NCBI RefSeq assembly: GCF_012271785.1
Contig: NZ_JAAWVT010000011.1
Coordinates: forward strand, 53,120 to 117,119
Direction of reading: 5' to 3'
DNA: 64,000 nucleotides
Source: Paeniglutamicibacter terrestris
Lineage (GTDB): Bacteria > Actinomycetota > Actinomycetes > Actinomycetales > Micrococcaceae
The position numbers were made by a program, and so were the translations under genes. Shown here piece after piece: positions 7,748-17,788 of this stretch. Every line of letters begins with the position of its first letter. The first letter of the stretch is position 1. The notes under the pieces are model-generated. The model did not search any database, was not told where the DNA came from, and worked only from the letters and a program-made list of their open reading frames with translations.

Positions 7748-9853
7748 CTACGCGTCGATGCGGTCTCGTTCAAGACGTTCCGCACCGGAAATGATGAATT
7801 CCTTGCGCGGGGCAACGTCAGAACCCATCAGCAGATCAAATACCCGCTCCGCCGACTCCGCATGCTCGAGCCCTACGCGGCGCAGTGTGCGATGCCGTGG
7901 ATCCATGGTGGTCTCCGCCAACTGGTCGGCATCCATTTCGCCCAAGCCCTTATAACGCTGGATCGGTTCCTTATAGCGTTTGCCCGCCTTTTCCAGGGCG
8001 CCCAATACCTCATGCAGTTCGTTCTCCGAGTAGGTGTAAACCATCTCGTTTTCCTTGGTCCCGTGATTGATCACCTCAACCCGGTGAAGCGGTGGAACTG
8101 CGGCATAAACTCGCCCGGACTCCACCATGGGACGCATATAACGGAAGAACAGCGTAAGAAGCAAGGTACGAATATGTGCTCCATCAACATCTGCATCCGT
8201 CATGAGCACCACCTTGCCGTAGCGCGCCTGAGTAATATCAAAGCTTCGTCCGGATCCGGCACCAACAACCTGAATCAGGGCGGCGCACTCGGCGTTGGAG
8301 AGCATATCCGCCACCGAAGCCTTCTGCACGTTCAGGATCTTGCCGCGAATCGGCAGCAGCGCTTGGAAGTCCGAGGACCGAGCCAAGCGAGCCGTACCCA
8401 GTGCGCTGTCACCCTCGACGATGAACAGTTCGGTTTTCAACGTATCGGTGCTGCGGCAATCGGCCAGTTTGGTGGGCAGCGATGAGGTTTCCAGAGCGTT
8501 TTTACGCCGCTGCGTTTCCTTGTGAACTCGCGCGGAAATGCGCGACTTCATTTCGCTAACAACCTTCTCCAGCAACATGGCCGATTGCGTCTTCTCCCCC
8601 TTGGCAGAAGAATTCAGCTTTTCGGTCAGTGCCTTTTCGACCACCTTAGAAACGATGAGCCGCACGGCCGATGTACCGAGAATCTCCTTGGTCTGACCCT
8701 CGAATTGGGGTTCTGCCAACCGAACCGTAAGTACCGCCGTCAACCCGGCAGCAACGTCGTCCTTCTCAATCTTGTCGTTGCCGGCCTTGAGCTTGCGGGC
8801 GTTGGCTTCAATGACCTTGCGGAAGGTCTTCAGCAGTGCCTGATCAAACCCTGTCTGGTGAGTTCCACCCTTCGGCGTGGAAATGATGTTGACGAAAGAT
8901 CGGAGATTTGTTTCGTATCCGATGCCCCAACGCAGGGCAACGTCCACCTCGCAGGTGCGCTCCACCTCAGTAATGCGGCTATGTCCGGAACCATCGATGA
9001 CCGGAACTGATTCCTTGAAGGTTCCCGATCCCTGGAAGCGCCAAATATCTGTCACAGCACCGTCGTTGGCGAGGTAATCCACGAACTCGGAAATACCACC
9101 ATCGTGCTGGAAGATTTCCTCGTATGGTCCATCTTCGCCAGGTGTTCCGGCCAGCCCCCGCTCGTCGCGAAGGGTGATTTTTAACCCTGGAACAAGAAAC
9201 GAGGTCTGTCGAGCTCGCGCCTGCAGTTCCGTGTAGGAGAATTTGGCATCGGGAGTGAAAATCTGTCGGTCGGCCCAGTAGCGCACACGTGTTCCGGTGA
9301 CGCCTCGCTTAGCCTTACCCACCACGTCGAGCACCGACTCCAAGGAGAACGGTTCAAAGGCGGCTTCGGCCTTGGGCTTCCCCTTGTCCGTGAAGCGTCC
9401 CGGCTCCCCACGGCGGAACTGCATTCCATATGTCTTGCCTCCGCGGTCAACCTCGACGTCGAGGCGCGCGGACAGCGCGTTGACCACCGAGGCACCGACA
9501 CCATGCAGACCACCGGAAGCGGTGTAGGAGCCGCCACCAAATTTGCCACCCGCGTGAAGCTTCGTGAAAACGACTTCTACGCCGGATAACCCGGTTTTTG
9601 GTTCGATGTCTACGGGGATGCCGCGACCATCATCGTGGATCTCTACCGATCCGTCCGGGTGCAACAGCACGTTGATGGATTGGCCATGGCCGGCCAAAGC
9701 TTCATCAACAGAGTTGTCGATGATTTCCCAGAGGCAGTGCATGAGGCCACGTGAATCGGTGGAGCCGATGTACATACCCGGACGTTTGCGAACTGCCTCG
9801 AGACCCTCGAGAACAGACAGGTGTCGGGCGTTGTAGTCATTGCTTTGGGCCAC
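7748..9853 (-). CDS. parE: DNA topoisomerase IV subunit B (type IIA, GyrB/ParE family)
   Basis: ATPase subunit of a type IIA topoisomerase that decatenates daughter chromosomes. The 701-residue protein has the GHKL ATPase (DNSVDEALAG near 47, DGRGIP near 75) and a TOPRIM domain (EGDSALGTARLAR, DADVDGAHIRTLLL). The EGDSALGTARLAR form is of the actinobacterial ParE type; GyrB usually reads EGDSAGGSAK. The location near sigA rather than dnaN-recF also argues for ParE. I chose GTG 9853 because GAGGAG lies upstream; an ATG at 9877 would add eight residues. Confidence 0.88.
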   Translation of the reverse strand: MAQSNDYNARHLSVLEGLEAVRKRPGMYIGSTDSRGLMHCLWEIIDNSVDEALAGHGQSINVLLHPDGSVEIHDDGRGIPVDIEPKTGLSGVEVVFTKLHAGGKFGGGSYTASGGLHGVGASVVNALSARLDVEVDRGGKTYGMQFRRGEPGRFTDKGKPKAEAAFEPFSLESVLDVVGKAKRGVTGTRVRYWADRQIFTPDAKFSYTELQARARQTSFLVPGLKITLRDERGLAGTPGEDGPYEEIFQHDGGISEFVDYLANDGAVTDIWRFQGSGTFKESVPVIDGSGHSRITEVERTCEVDVALRWGIGYETNLRSFVNIISTPKGGTHQTGFDQALLKTFRKVIEANARKLKAGNDKIEKDDVAAGLTAVLTVRLAEPQFEGQTKEILGTSAVRLIVSKVVEKALTEKLNSSAKGEKTQSAMLLEKVVSEMKSRISARVHKETQRRKNALETSSLPTKLADCRSTDTLKTELFIVEGDSALGTARLARSSDFQALLPIRGKILNVQKASVADMLSNAECAALIQVVGAGSGRSFDITQARYGKVVLMTDADVDGAHIRTLLLTLFFRYMRPMVESGRVYAAVPPLHRVEVINHGTKENEMVYTYSENELHEVLGALEKAGKRYKEPIQRYKGLGEMDADQLAETTMDPRHRTLRRVGLEHAESAERVFDLLMGSDVAPRKEFIISGAERLERDRIDA

Positions 9854-10052
9854 GGTTGTAAAACTCCTCAAAAACATCGGAACGACGCTAACAACAATAG
9901 TCTCTGGCCCCGTCATTTCGCGTTTGCCCGGCGCCATTGAGCGCCACCTCACCCCTCTTTGAGCTACGCGGTCAGCGAAAGAGCAAATAATCGAGGAAGA
10001 AATTGAGGTTTAGCTGGTTGTATTAGTTACACATCGAATGAAGGAGGTCATC

Positions 10053-10277
10053 ATGACCACGACGACAGTAACTCGGCAGCTGAACGCTCTTGATCGTTGC
10101 GACCGGTGCGGTGCACAAGCATTTGTGCGTGCAGTATTGGGGACCTCCGGCGGCGAGCTCTTCTTCTGCGGCCACCACGCTCGTTCCGTAGAAGAAAAAC
10201 TGCGCCCCCTGACCACCGAATGGCAAGACGAAACTTCGCGACTCTACGAGAAGCCAGTTTACGACGACGAGGATTAA
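10053..10277 (+). CDS. Small DUF7455-type zinc-binding protein
   Basis: A 74-residue protein found beside sigA in many actinobacteria; function unknown. It has CDRCGAQAF near the N-terminus and FCGHH further on, a likely four-ligand zinc site, and an acidic C-terminus. The start is the ATG at 10053, placed after a perfect AAGGAGG. It diverges from parE and converges on sigA. Family name is from recall of similar neighbours; the zinc ligands are visible in sequence. Confidence 0.85.
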   Translation: MTTTTVTRQLNALDRCDRCGAQAFVRAVLGTSGGELFFCGHHARSVEEKLRPLTTEWQDETSRLYEKPVYDDED

Positions 10278-10285
10278 GCTGATCG

Positions 10286-10313
10286 TTCGGCTCCAAGCCG
10301 AAGAGATTTTATT
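10286..10313 (+). terminator. Terminator of the DUF7455 gene
   Basis: Hairpin TTCGGCT-CCA-AGCCGAA just 9 nt after the stop, followed by GAGATTTTATT, a T-rich tract. Confidence 0.75.
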
Positions 10314-10344
10314 GCGGGACCCTGGCAGCATGCCGGGGTCCCGC
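10314..10344. terminator. Second hairpin downstream of DUF7455 gene
   Basis: GCGGGACCC-T-GGCA / TGCC-G-GGGTCCCGC, a 14-bp stem with one mismatch and a 3-nt loop. No T-run follows on the plus strand; it may back up the preceding terminator or serve transcripts from the other side. Confidence 0.5.
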
Positions 10345-10422
10345 TGCAGTTAAGTTGCCTTGCCCCGGATTCGTGGAGGACCCGAACACCGATCCCCTGG
10401 CACGTTTCCTGGCGTTAAGCAC

Positions 10423-10470
10423 AAGGTGCCGGTGTTGTTCGCGCGTCTGCACGAACAACACCGGCACCTT
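10423..10470. terminator. Long hairpin downstream of sigA
   Basis: Perfect 19-bp inverted repeat starting AAGGTGCCGG with a 10-nt loop, 20 nt after the sigA stop codon. Probably the sigA terminator, though a clear T-run is missing on the minus strand; on the plus strand GGCTTTTAC follows. Confidence 0.65.
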
Positions 10471-10490
10471 GATGTGGCTTTTACTTCGAT

Positions 10491-11717
<1,227 letters not shown>

Positions 11718-12015
11718 GAAATACCTTTCTCACGGTTCGTCCGCGATGCCACCTACCGGTAACACCACTATGACCCTGTCAAGTCCGCGTCCCGCCTACT
11801 AGAGGCGAGTCGGGAATCCGGGTCCACTAAGTGGAACGCCTTTTTCCCGCCATTTGTTCCCATCGAGGTAACTCGACGGAGCTGGCATGATAGCCATGGA
11901 ACACGAACCCAACCGGGTCTGTTGGTTAATAGTCTCTCACGTTTCAACCCGTTGGCGATTCATTGTGCCGGGCGGGCCAAAAGATTCTTCTGCTACACAG
12001 GGGCAGCCTTGCGGC
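11718..12015. other. Intergenic region upstream of sigA
   Basis: About 300 bp without a supportable gene. On the minus strand it has TTGACA at 11777-11782, which may be part of the sigA promoter. An unrelated short plus-strand reading frame here has no codon or family support. Confidence 0.4.
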
Positions 12016-13182
12016 TCAGGCGCTGAGTCGTCCCTCGAGCCGCATCCGCCAAGCACGTGCCGGATCAGCTACCCACGTTGGCATCTCCCCCGTTTCTAAC
12101 AACTTTTCCATGAGCTGTGCGAGTCGATAGTCTGGATCCAATTCAAGCGCTGTCACAAACAGCCGAAGGGCGGAGCTGCCCTTGCCCTTAGACCAATTGA
12201 TCCAGCCCATCAGGCACAGCAGCGCGGTTTCCTCCGGCCCCTGGGCAACGCCCAAGAGATCACGGCAGAGGAACCACAGCCGGTCAATGCGATCCCATTC
12301 GGGGGTGCAGGAGGCGGTTCCCAGCAGGAAACCGGAGAAATCTTCCGACGCTTTTCCGAAGTCGATGGCTCGTGATACCTCCTGGAAGGCGGCGTAGGCA
12401 CGAGCTGCCCCACGGCCAGCCAAGTAGGGAAGGATATCGCGGACCATCCGGTCGTTAAGCGAGACCAGAAGCGAAGCGCACAGCGTTTCATCGCCACGAA
12501 ACCGGCGTTCGGCCACGAGCGGATCGGAATCAAGTAATTGGGCCCATCCACGAATCATCGATTCGCGTGAAGCCGTCCCGGGCAGTTCCCCCATCAGGAT
12601 CTCGATTAGAGAGCGGATGGCTGACTTGTTGGGCCACTCGGGCGCGCCGCGTCCGTCCCAGATCTCTTCGGTGGGCGCCGAACCGGCCACCACCATGCGC
12701 AGATGCGTCTCGGTCAGGGCCAAATCTGGGAGGTCGTATCCTTCGGACGGGCAGCAATCCTCACTGAGACAGAAATAGCTATGCCAATGATGGGCTCCCA
12801 CGTACCAAGCGTCGCGGACCTGAATCTTAGAGCGAACCAGCGCTGGTGCGAGTGCCCGAACTAGGTCGGCTTTGGGAAGCGACTCGTGACTCGTCCCGGA
12901 TTGTTGACCCGTATAAATGGCCAGAAATACCGCTGAGGCGTCCGGAACTTTGTGGACCAACTTCACCAGCTGAGTGATCCAGTGGGCGGCTTGGGCGTCG
13001 CCGTTTTCCGCGTTTGGGAGATCTATGCGAAGCGTTGCCGCCAGCCCCGATCCCTGCATGATCAACAGGACCACCGCGTTGCGTGGATAGAACCCTAGGG
13101 CGTGGGGAATGTAGGCCAAGACTTCTTCGGGACTGGCCAGAGAAAAATTCGAAGCTGAGGGTGTCGTAGTCATGAAACCCAT
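12016..13182 (-). CDS. DUF4192 domain protein
   Basis: Actinobacterial protein of unknown function, 388 residues. The N-terminus (ASPEEVLAYIPHALGFYPRNAVVLL) matches the DUF4192 family as I know it; two cysteines adjoin at FCLSEDCCPSEGYD, and a helical C-terminal part (LRLFVTALELDPDYRLAQLM) resembles a TPR-like repeat. No membrane segment or catalytic motif is visible. I chose ATG 13182, four bases after GGAG; ATG 13173 is possible. Its neighbour upstream is the MFS gene, 131 bp away. Confidence 0.8.
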   Translation of the reverse strand: MGFMTTTPSASNFSLASPEEVLAYIPHALGFYPRNAVVLLIMQGSGLAATLRIDLPNAENGDAQAAHWITQLVKLVHKVPDASAVFLAIYTGQQSGTSHESLPKADLVRALAPALVRSKIQVRDAWYVGAHHWHSYFCLSEDCCPSEGYDLPDLALTETHLRMVVAGSAPTEEIWDGRGAPEWPNKSAIRSLIEILMGELPGTASRESMIRGWAQLLDSDPLVAERRFRGDETLCASLLVSLNDRMVRDILPYLAGRGAARAYAAFQEVSRAIDFGKASEDFSGFLLGTASCTPEWDRIDRLWFLCRDLLGVAQGPEETALLCLMGWINWSKGKGSSALRLFVTALELDPDYRLAQLMEKLLETGEMPTWVADPARAWRMRLEGRLSA

Positions 13183-13313
13183 GGTGCTCCAGCGCGGACC
13201 GGAGTGCGGGGGCCGAACGAAAACCTGTGGATACCCCGGCACACACGGATCTCAATGGCGAAGATTCTGTGCGGAAAAGTGCTCTGAGCTTACCTTCGGC
13301 CGCGCGATGAGGG

Positions 13314-14636
13314 CTACTGAATCCGGTTACGCCGACCAAAACGCCCAGATGTTCGCGGCGTGTACTGGCCTTGCAGGGCCATCTGTCGACGAGCCTTGTT
13401 GCGGGTCACCACCATGCCGATCACCCCGCCGAGAACCATGACGAATTGGAAGGACATGGCCCAGCGGAAGGTATCGAGGGTGTAAAGCTCGGCACCGGGT
13501 CCGGCTGCCTTTTGCTGGAGGTCCAGGAGCCAACCGATCACGTACACCGTGATAAGCGCCGCCAAGAACCCGCCGACGTTCACCACGCCCGTTGCCGTTC
13601 CGATGATGTGCGGTGGATTGAAGGTGCGGGCAAAATCGAAGGCAATCATGGATGCGGGACCACCGAGTGCTACAGAAATGATCAGCAGAATCAGCATCCA
13701 CAACGGGGCGCGCCCCGGCCAGAGGATCACGATTAGCCAGCACAGCGTCAGCGCGCCGATCACCATGAAGGCTATGGACGAGCGTCGCTCGGGGTAACGG
13801 GCCACGGCCGAGCCCAGGATGGGTCCCGCGCATATAGCTACGATCACGAAGATGGAAAGTAATGCCGACGCGGTGGCTGGGCTGACTCCCTGCCCTGACA
13901 CCAAAAACGGATAGCCCCACGTGAGCAGAAAGACGTTGGTGGTGAACTGGGTGGTGAAGTGCGTCCAGAAGCCCAACCGGGTGCCGGGTTCACGCCATGC
14001 CGTGGAGAGCAGCACCCTGGCCTTGGGGTTCGGAAGCGTTGTCTCGATAGCTCCGCGCGGACCATTGCTGATCAATATCAGGGACAGCATAAAGGCCAAG
14101 ACCGAGAGTGCCGCGAGGGACAGGAACGCGGGGCTCCAACCCCACAGGTGCAAAAGGGCCACAAACGGGATGAGCGATAGCAACTGCCCCAATTGCCCGA
14201 CCATGCCGGTGGCCTGCGTCAGCATCGGGATGCGATAGCCGGAGAACCAGATGGGAAGCAGCCGAATCACCGAGACGAAGGTCATCGCATCGCCGGCGCC
14301 CACGAAGAACCTGCCCACCAAACCAGCGCCAACGGAATCAGCCATGGCCAACAGCAGTTGACCGATGATCATCAGCGCGGCACCGCCGGTGATCATGGCT
14401 CGCGGACCCCACTTATCCACCAGGATGCCCACGGGAATCTGCAGCCCGGCGTAAACAATCAGTTGCACCACGGAGAAAGTCGCCAAGATGGAGGCGGAAG
14501 CGGCAAAGCGGTCGGTGGCCTCTAGGCCAGCCACCCCGAAACTGGTGCGTTGAGTCACGGCGATGAGGTAAGCGATGATGCTCGCTATCCACACAATCCA
14601 TGATCTGGTCGAATCGAGGTGTTTGGCCTTAATCAC
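13314..14636 (-). CDS. MFS transporter
   Basis: Twelve-helix major facilitator permease of 440 residues. It has the MFS loop 2-3 signature in the form DKWGPRAMITGGA, and long hydrophobic segments throughout. Substrate cannot be read from the sequence. It begins 3 nt after the PAC2 gene ends, so the two are co-transcribed. The basic C-terminus (NKARRQ, RFGRRNR) is cytoplasmic. Confidence 0.85.
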   Translation of the reverse strand: MIKAKHLDSTRSWIVWIASIIAYLIAVTQRTSFGVAGLEATDRFAASASILATFSVVQLIVYAGLQIPVGILVDKWGPRAMITGGAALMIIGQLLLAMADSVGAGLVGRFFVGAGDAMTFVSVIRLLPIWFSGYRIPMLTQATGMVGQLGQLLSLIPFVALLHLWGWSPAFLSLAALSVLAFMLSLILISNGPRGAIETTLPNPKARVLLSTAWREPGTRLGFWTHFTTQFTTNVFLLTWGYPFLVSGQGVSPATASALLSIFVIVAICAGPILGSAVARYPERRSSIAFMVIGALTLCWLIVILWPGRAPLWMLILLIISVALGGPASMIAFDFARTFNPPHIIGTATGVVNVGGFLAALITVYVIGWLLDLQQKAAGPGAELYTLDTFRWAMSFQFVMVLGGVIGMVVTRNKARRQMALQGQYTPRTSGRFGRRNRIQ

Positions 14637-14639
14637 TAT

Positions 14640-15572
14640 CTAATCCTTGGTGGCAGTACCATCTGCTTCGGGGAAACCGGAGAGGAATGCCTCCGCGGCC
14701 ATGGCAAGTTCGTCTCCGTCGGGGAGCTCTGCATTCGCGGTGACCAACAATGATCGGCGTTCGGTCTCCGGGACATGCTGGTCAAAGCGCTGCTCGAAGT
14801 TTTCCACCATGCGCGCTACCTCGGGCGTTGCGGCTACCTGATCGGCGATCTGTGATTCGAGGTTGCGGCCGGCCTCGCGCAGCCGATCCGTCGGCAGGCC
14901 CAGTTCCATGGCCGCTCCCACGTACTCGAGGATACCGACGGCAACCTGCGGGTATTCGGCCTCTGCGAGATAGTGCGGCACGTGGATGGAATAACCCACG
15001 GCGTCCTTGCCCGCCTCGTTGAGCCGGATTTCCAGCAGACTCGCCAGGCTGGCTGGAAGTTCTGCCGTAGGCGTCCAAGTGGAGATGCCGGTGATCAATT
15101 CCTCGCGGTTGCCGTGAGCGGTGACTCCCAGCGGGCGGGTGTGGGGCACTGGCATCGGCACGGCGTCGAAGGAGACCGTCAACCGAATGTTAAAGGCTTC
15201 AACCAGCGCGATGATAGCTGCGCTGACACGTTCCCACGCCAGATCCGGTTCCGGTCCGGTAAGGAATAGGAAGTCGCGCTCTAGCCCATCCGTCAGCCGG
15301 TAGAGCTCTAGGCGGGGCGCCTGGTAGGCGGCGTAGTGGTCACCCAGGAAGGAAATCTGGGGGCGACGCTCACGATAGTTAATAAGTTGATCGATATCGA
15401 AGGAAGCGATGAGCTTCGGATTCAAGGAATCAAGCAGTTCTGCCCGTACCTGGGCGAGTGCATGTCCCGCATCAGCATGGCCGCGGAGGCCAACGAGCAG
15501 ATTCAGGCCTTGGAGTTCTAGAGCATCCAGGTCAAAGTCTTCGAACCTAATCAGAGATTGAGGGTCAAGCAT
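14640..15572 (-). CDS. PAC2-family protein (proteasome assembly chaperone-like)
   Basis: Protein of 310 residues with the PAC2-type fold pattern: ALELQGLNLLVGLRGHADAG at the N-terminus, LYRLTDGLERDFLFLTGPEPD in the middle and YSIHVPHYLAEAEYPQVAV further on. Actinobacteria with or without a proteasome carry it; the real role is not known. GAAAGGAG sits just upstream of the ATG. It forms an operon with the downstream MFS gene. Confidence 0.8.
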   Translation of the reverse strand: MLDPQSLIRFEDFDLDALELQGLNLLVGLRGHADAGHALAQVRAELLDSLNPKLIASFDIDQLINYRERRPQISFLGDHYAAYQAPRLELYRLTDGLERDFLFLTGPEPDLAWERVSAAIIALVEAFNIRLTVSFDAVPMPVPHTRPLGVTAHGNREELITGISTWTPTAELPASLASLLEIRLNEAGKDAVGYSIHVPHYLAEAEYPQVAVGILEYVGAAMELGLPTDRLREAGRNLESQIADQVAATPEVARMVENFEQRFDQHVPETERRSLLVTANAELPDGDELAMAAEAFLSGFPEADGTATKD

Positions 15573-15982
15573 TGCGGCTGCTCCTTTCAGGTTGCGTCGT
15601 TGAAGTTCGCCACCCGCACCGATGATGTGGATGGTGATCCATCATCTCCGGATCTTCCCGGGGGCGTGGCGACTTGAGGCGCGACGCGGATAAGGGAGTA
15701 ACCAGTGGTAGCTGCGGGCCGGGCGAACCGAATCGTGGTGTCGTTCGGTTGCCGACATAAGGGGTCAACCAGCATGTGTGCTGTTTTCTTCCCGCGGCCC
15801 ACACCCAATTCTAGGCCGGTTGCCTGTCAAATGCGTTGTGGGATCCGTCTCAACGATACGATTGATATTAGCCAATCAGCATTGGCGTCCCGGTAACCCC
15901 GGCGCGCGGACGCTGCCGAGGTTATTTCGATGCATCGGTAAAAGACCCGTTTGCACAGAATTCAAAGAACAGGACTCGTTTC
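15573..15982. other. Divergent promoter region, PAC2/pepA
   Basis: About 410 bp between divergent genes. No supported gene; short overlapping frames on either strand lack a ribosome-binding site and family likeness. It should hold promoters for both sides, but no strong -35/-10 pair is obvious. Confidence 0.5.
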
Positions 15983-17497
15983 GTGATCAACTCCAGCGAT
16001 CTCAAGCTGACAGCCGTCTCCACTGACATCAAGCGAATTGGCGCCGGCGCGCTGGTCCTCGGTGTCGTTAAGGGCACCGATGGTCCGGTGCTGGTGGCTT
16101 CTCCTTTCAGCGTTAAGGTCACCGAAACCCTTCAGGACTCGCTCACGGCCCTGGGCGTCACCGGCAAAGCCGATGAATTGGTGCGCTTCGCCGCCAACGC
16201 GGAGATGAAGGCCGACATCTTGGTGCTCGTTGGTCTGGGCTCATTCGAGGAATCGACGTTGAGCGACGAAGCGCTGCGTCGAGCCGCCGGATCCGCCGCC
16301 CGCCAGCTGACTGGCGTTAACACCATCCTCTTCGCCCTACCCGCCGCCACCCTCTCGCAGGCAGCAGCGGTGGCCGAGGGCATTACCTTCGGCGCCTACC
16401 ACTTCAACAACCACCGCTCTACCCCGGCCACCAAGCTGCCGCTGAGCGAGGCCATCATTGCCACCGCGGCTTCCGCGGATAAGGACCTGCCTGCCGCCCT
16501 GAAGCGTGCAGCAATCTTGGGCCGCGCAGTGCGCGCCACGCGCGATCTGGTCAACACCGCCCCCAATGTCTTATACCCGGAGTCCTTCGCCCAAGAAGTT
16601 AAGGACACCACCAAGGGCGCAGGACTCAAGGTCACGATCATCGACGAGAAGAAGCTTGAGAAGGATGGCTACGGCGGACTCATGGGCGTCGGCGGAGGCT
16701 CGGTACGCAAGCCACGCATGGTCAAGGTCGAGTACTCCCCCGCCAAGGCCACCAAGCACCTAGCGCTGGTCGGCAAGGGCATCACCTTCGACACCGGCGG
16801 AATCTCCATCAAGCCGGCCGCTGGCATGCACGCCATGAAGTCGGACATGGCCGGCGCAGCAACAGTCTTCCAGACCGTTACCGCCATTGCCGCTCTTGAC
16901 CTGCCGATCAAGGTCACCGGCTGGCTCTGCCTCGCCGAAAACATGCCAGGTGGCGCCGCCACCCGCCCGGGCGATGTGATCACCATGTTCGGCGGCAAGA
17001 CCGTCGAGGTCCTCAACACCGACGCCGAGGGCCGTTTGGTCATGGGTGATGGACTGGCGGCAGCCAGCCTCGAAAAACCCGACGCATTGATTGATATCGC
17101 CACCCTGACAGGCGCCCAGATGGTGGCTCTCGGTCTGCGCACCGCCGGAATCATGGGCGATGACACACTACGTGATGCCGTGGTTACCGCCGCTACCCGC
17201 GCCGGCGAGGGTGCATGGGCCATGCCGCTTCCCGAGGAACTGCGCGCCACCATCGATTCTCAGGTTGCCGATCTGGCCAACATCGGTGAGCGCATGGGCG
17301 GCATGATGACCGCAGCGGTGTTCTTGAATGAGTTTGTAGGCGAGGTCGATGGGGTCAAGATTCCGTGGGCCCATATGGACATTGCTGGTCCCGCATTTAA
17401 CGAGTCGGCACCCTTCGGATACACCCACAAGAATGGCACCGGATCCTCGGTGCGCACCCTGGTAGCACTGGCCGAGGAAATGTCCGCGGCCAAGTAG
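15983..17497 (+). CDS. pepA: Leucyl aminopeptidase (M17)
   Basis: Cytosolic dizinc/dimanganese aminopeptidase that removes N-terminal residues from peptides; 504 residues, normal for M17. The signature NTDAEGRL is at 345-352, and the metal-binding Lys/Asp segments GKGITFDTGG and MKSDMAGAA come before it. GTG start, AGGA 8 nt upstream. It stands alone between a long divergent region and lpdA. Confidence 0.95.
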   Translation: MINSSDLKLTAVSTDIKRIGAGALVLGVVKGTDGPVLVASPFSVKVTETLQDSLTALGVTGKADELVRFAANAEMKADILVLVGLGSFEESTLSDEALRRAAGSAARQLTGVNTILFALPAATLSQAAAVAEGITFGAYHFNNHRSTPATKLPLSEAIIATAASADKDLPAALKRAAILGRAVRATRDLVNTAPNVLYPESFAQEVKDTTKGAGLKVTIIDEKKLEKDGYGGLMGVGGGSVRKPRMVKVEYSPAKATKHLALVGKGITFDTGGISIKPAAGMHAMKSDMAGAATVFQTVTAIAALDLPIKVTGWLCLAENMPGGAATRPGDVITMFGGKTVEVLNTDAEGRLVMGDGLAAASLEKPDALIDIATLTGAQMVALGLRTAGIMGDDTLRDAVVTAATRAGEGAWAMPLPEELRATIDSQVADLANIGERMGGMMTAAVFLNEFVGEVDGVKIPWAHMDIAGPAFNESAPFGYTHKNGTGSSVRTLVALAEEMSAAK

Positions 17498-17530
17498 GGA
17501 ACACCAACAAGCGCACACCCAATCCCCCTT

Positions 17531-17547
17531 TTCTACTTCTCGTAGTA
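17531..17547. promoter_or_regulatory. Near-match to the cyd/BlaI palindrome upstream of lpdA
   Basis: TTCTAC-TTCTC-GTAGTA, identical to the operators at 6123-6164 in 11 of 12 arm positions with the same 5-nt spacer. It is 34 nt after the pepA stop and about 240 bp before lpdA. Either a regulatory site or part of a weak hairpin (TTTCTAC/GTAGAAA). Confidence 0.35.
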
Positions 17548-17788
17548 GAAATGGCCGGAATCGCGGCGGTGTCGGCCACTTTGGCCGCCACCGCTGTGGG
17601 GCCGGTCACAGGAGTCCGCAATCTGGCTCACGACATGTGGCTCCGTACGATTTGGGGGGATAAGGTGAACGTGAAAGATCACTGCTTTACCGTGTTTGTC
17701 GACCCGGATTGGGCCAGCAAAGACACACCCAATAGACCCCCTGGTCGACCACGACGTCGGCCATAACTCATTACGAGGGAGCGTTCAC

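Noticed and set aside
15565..15808. Two short minus-strand frames in the PAC2/pepA gap
   Set aside because: They overlap each other and the PAC2 start, lack ribosome-binding sites and resemble no protein.
17551..17766. 71-codon frame between pepA and lpdA
   Set aside because: No ribosome-binding site, and it runs into the lpdA leader in another frame; unusual composition.
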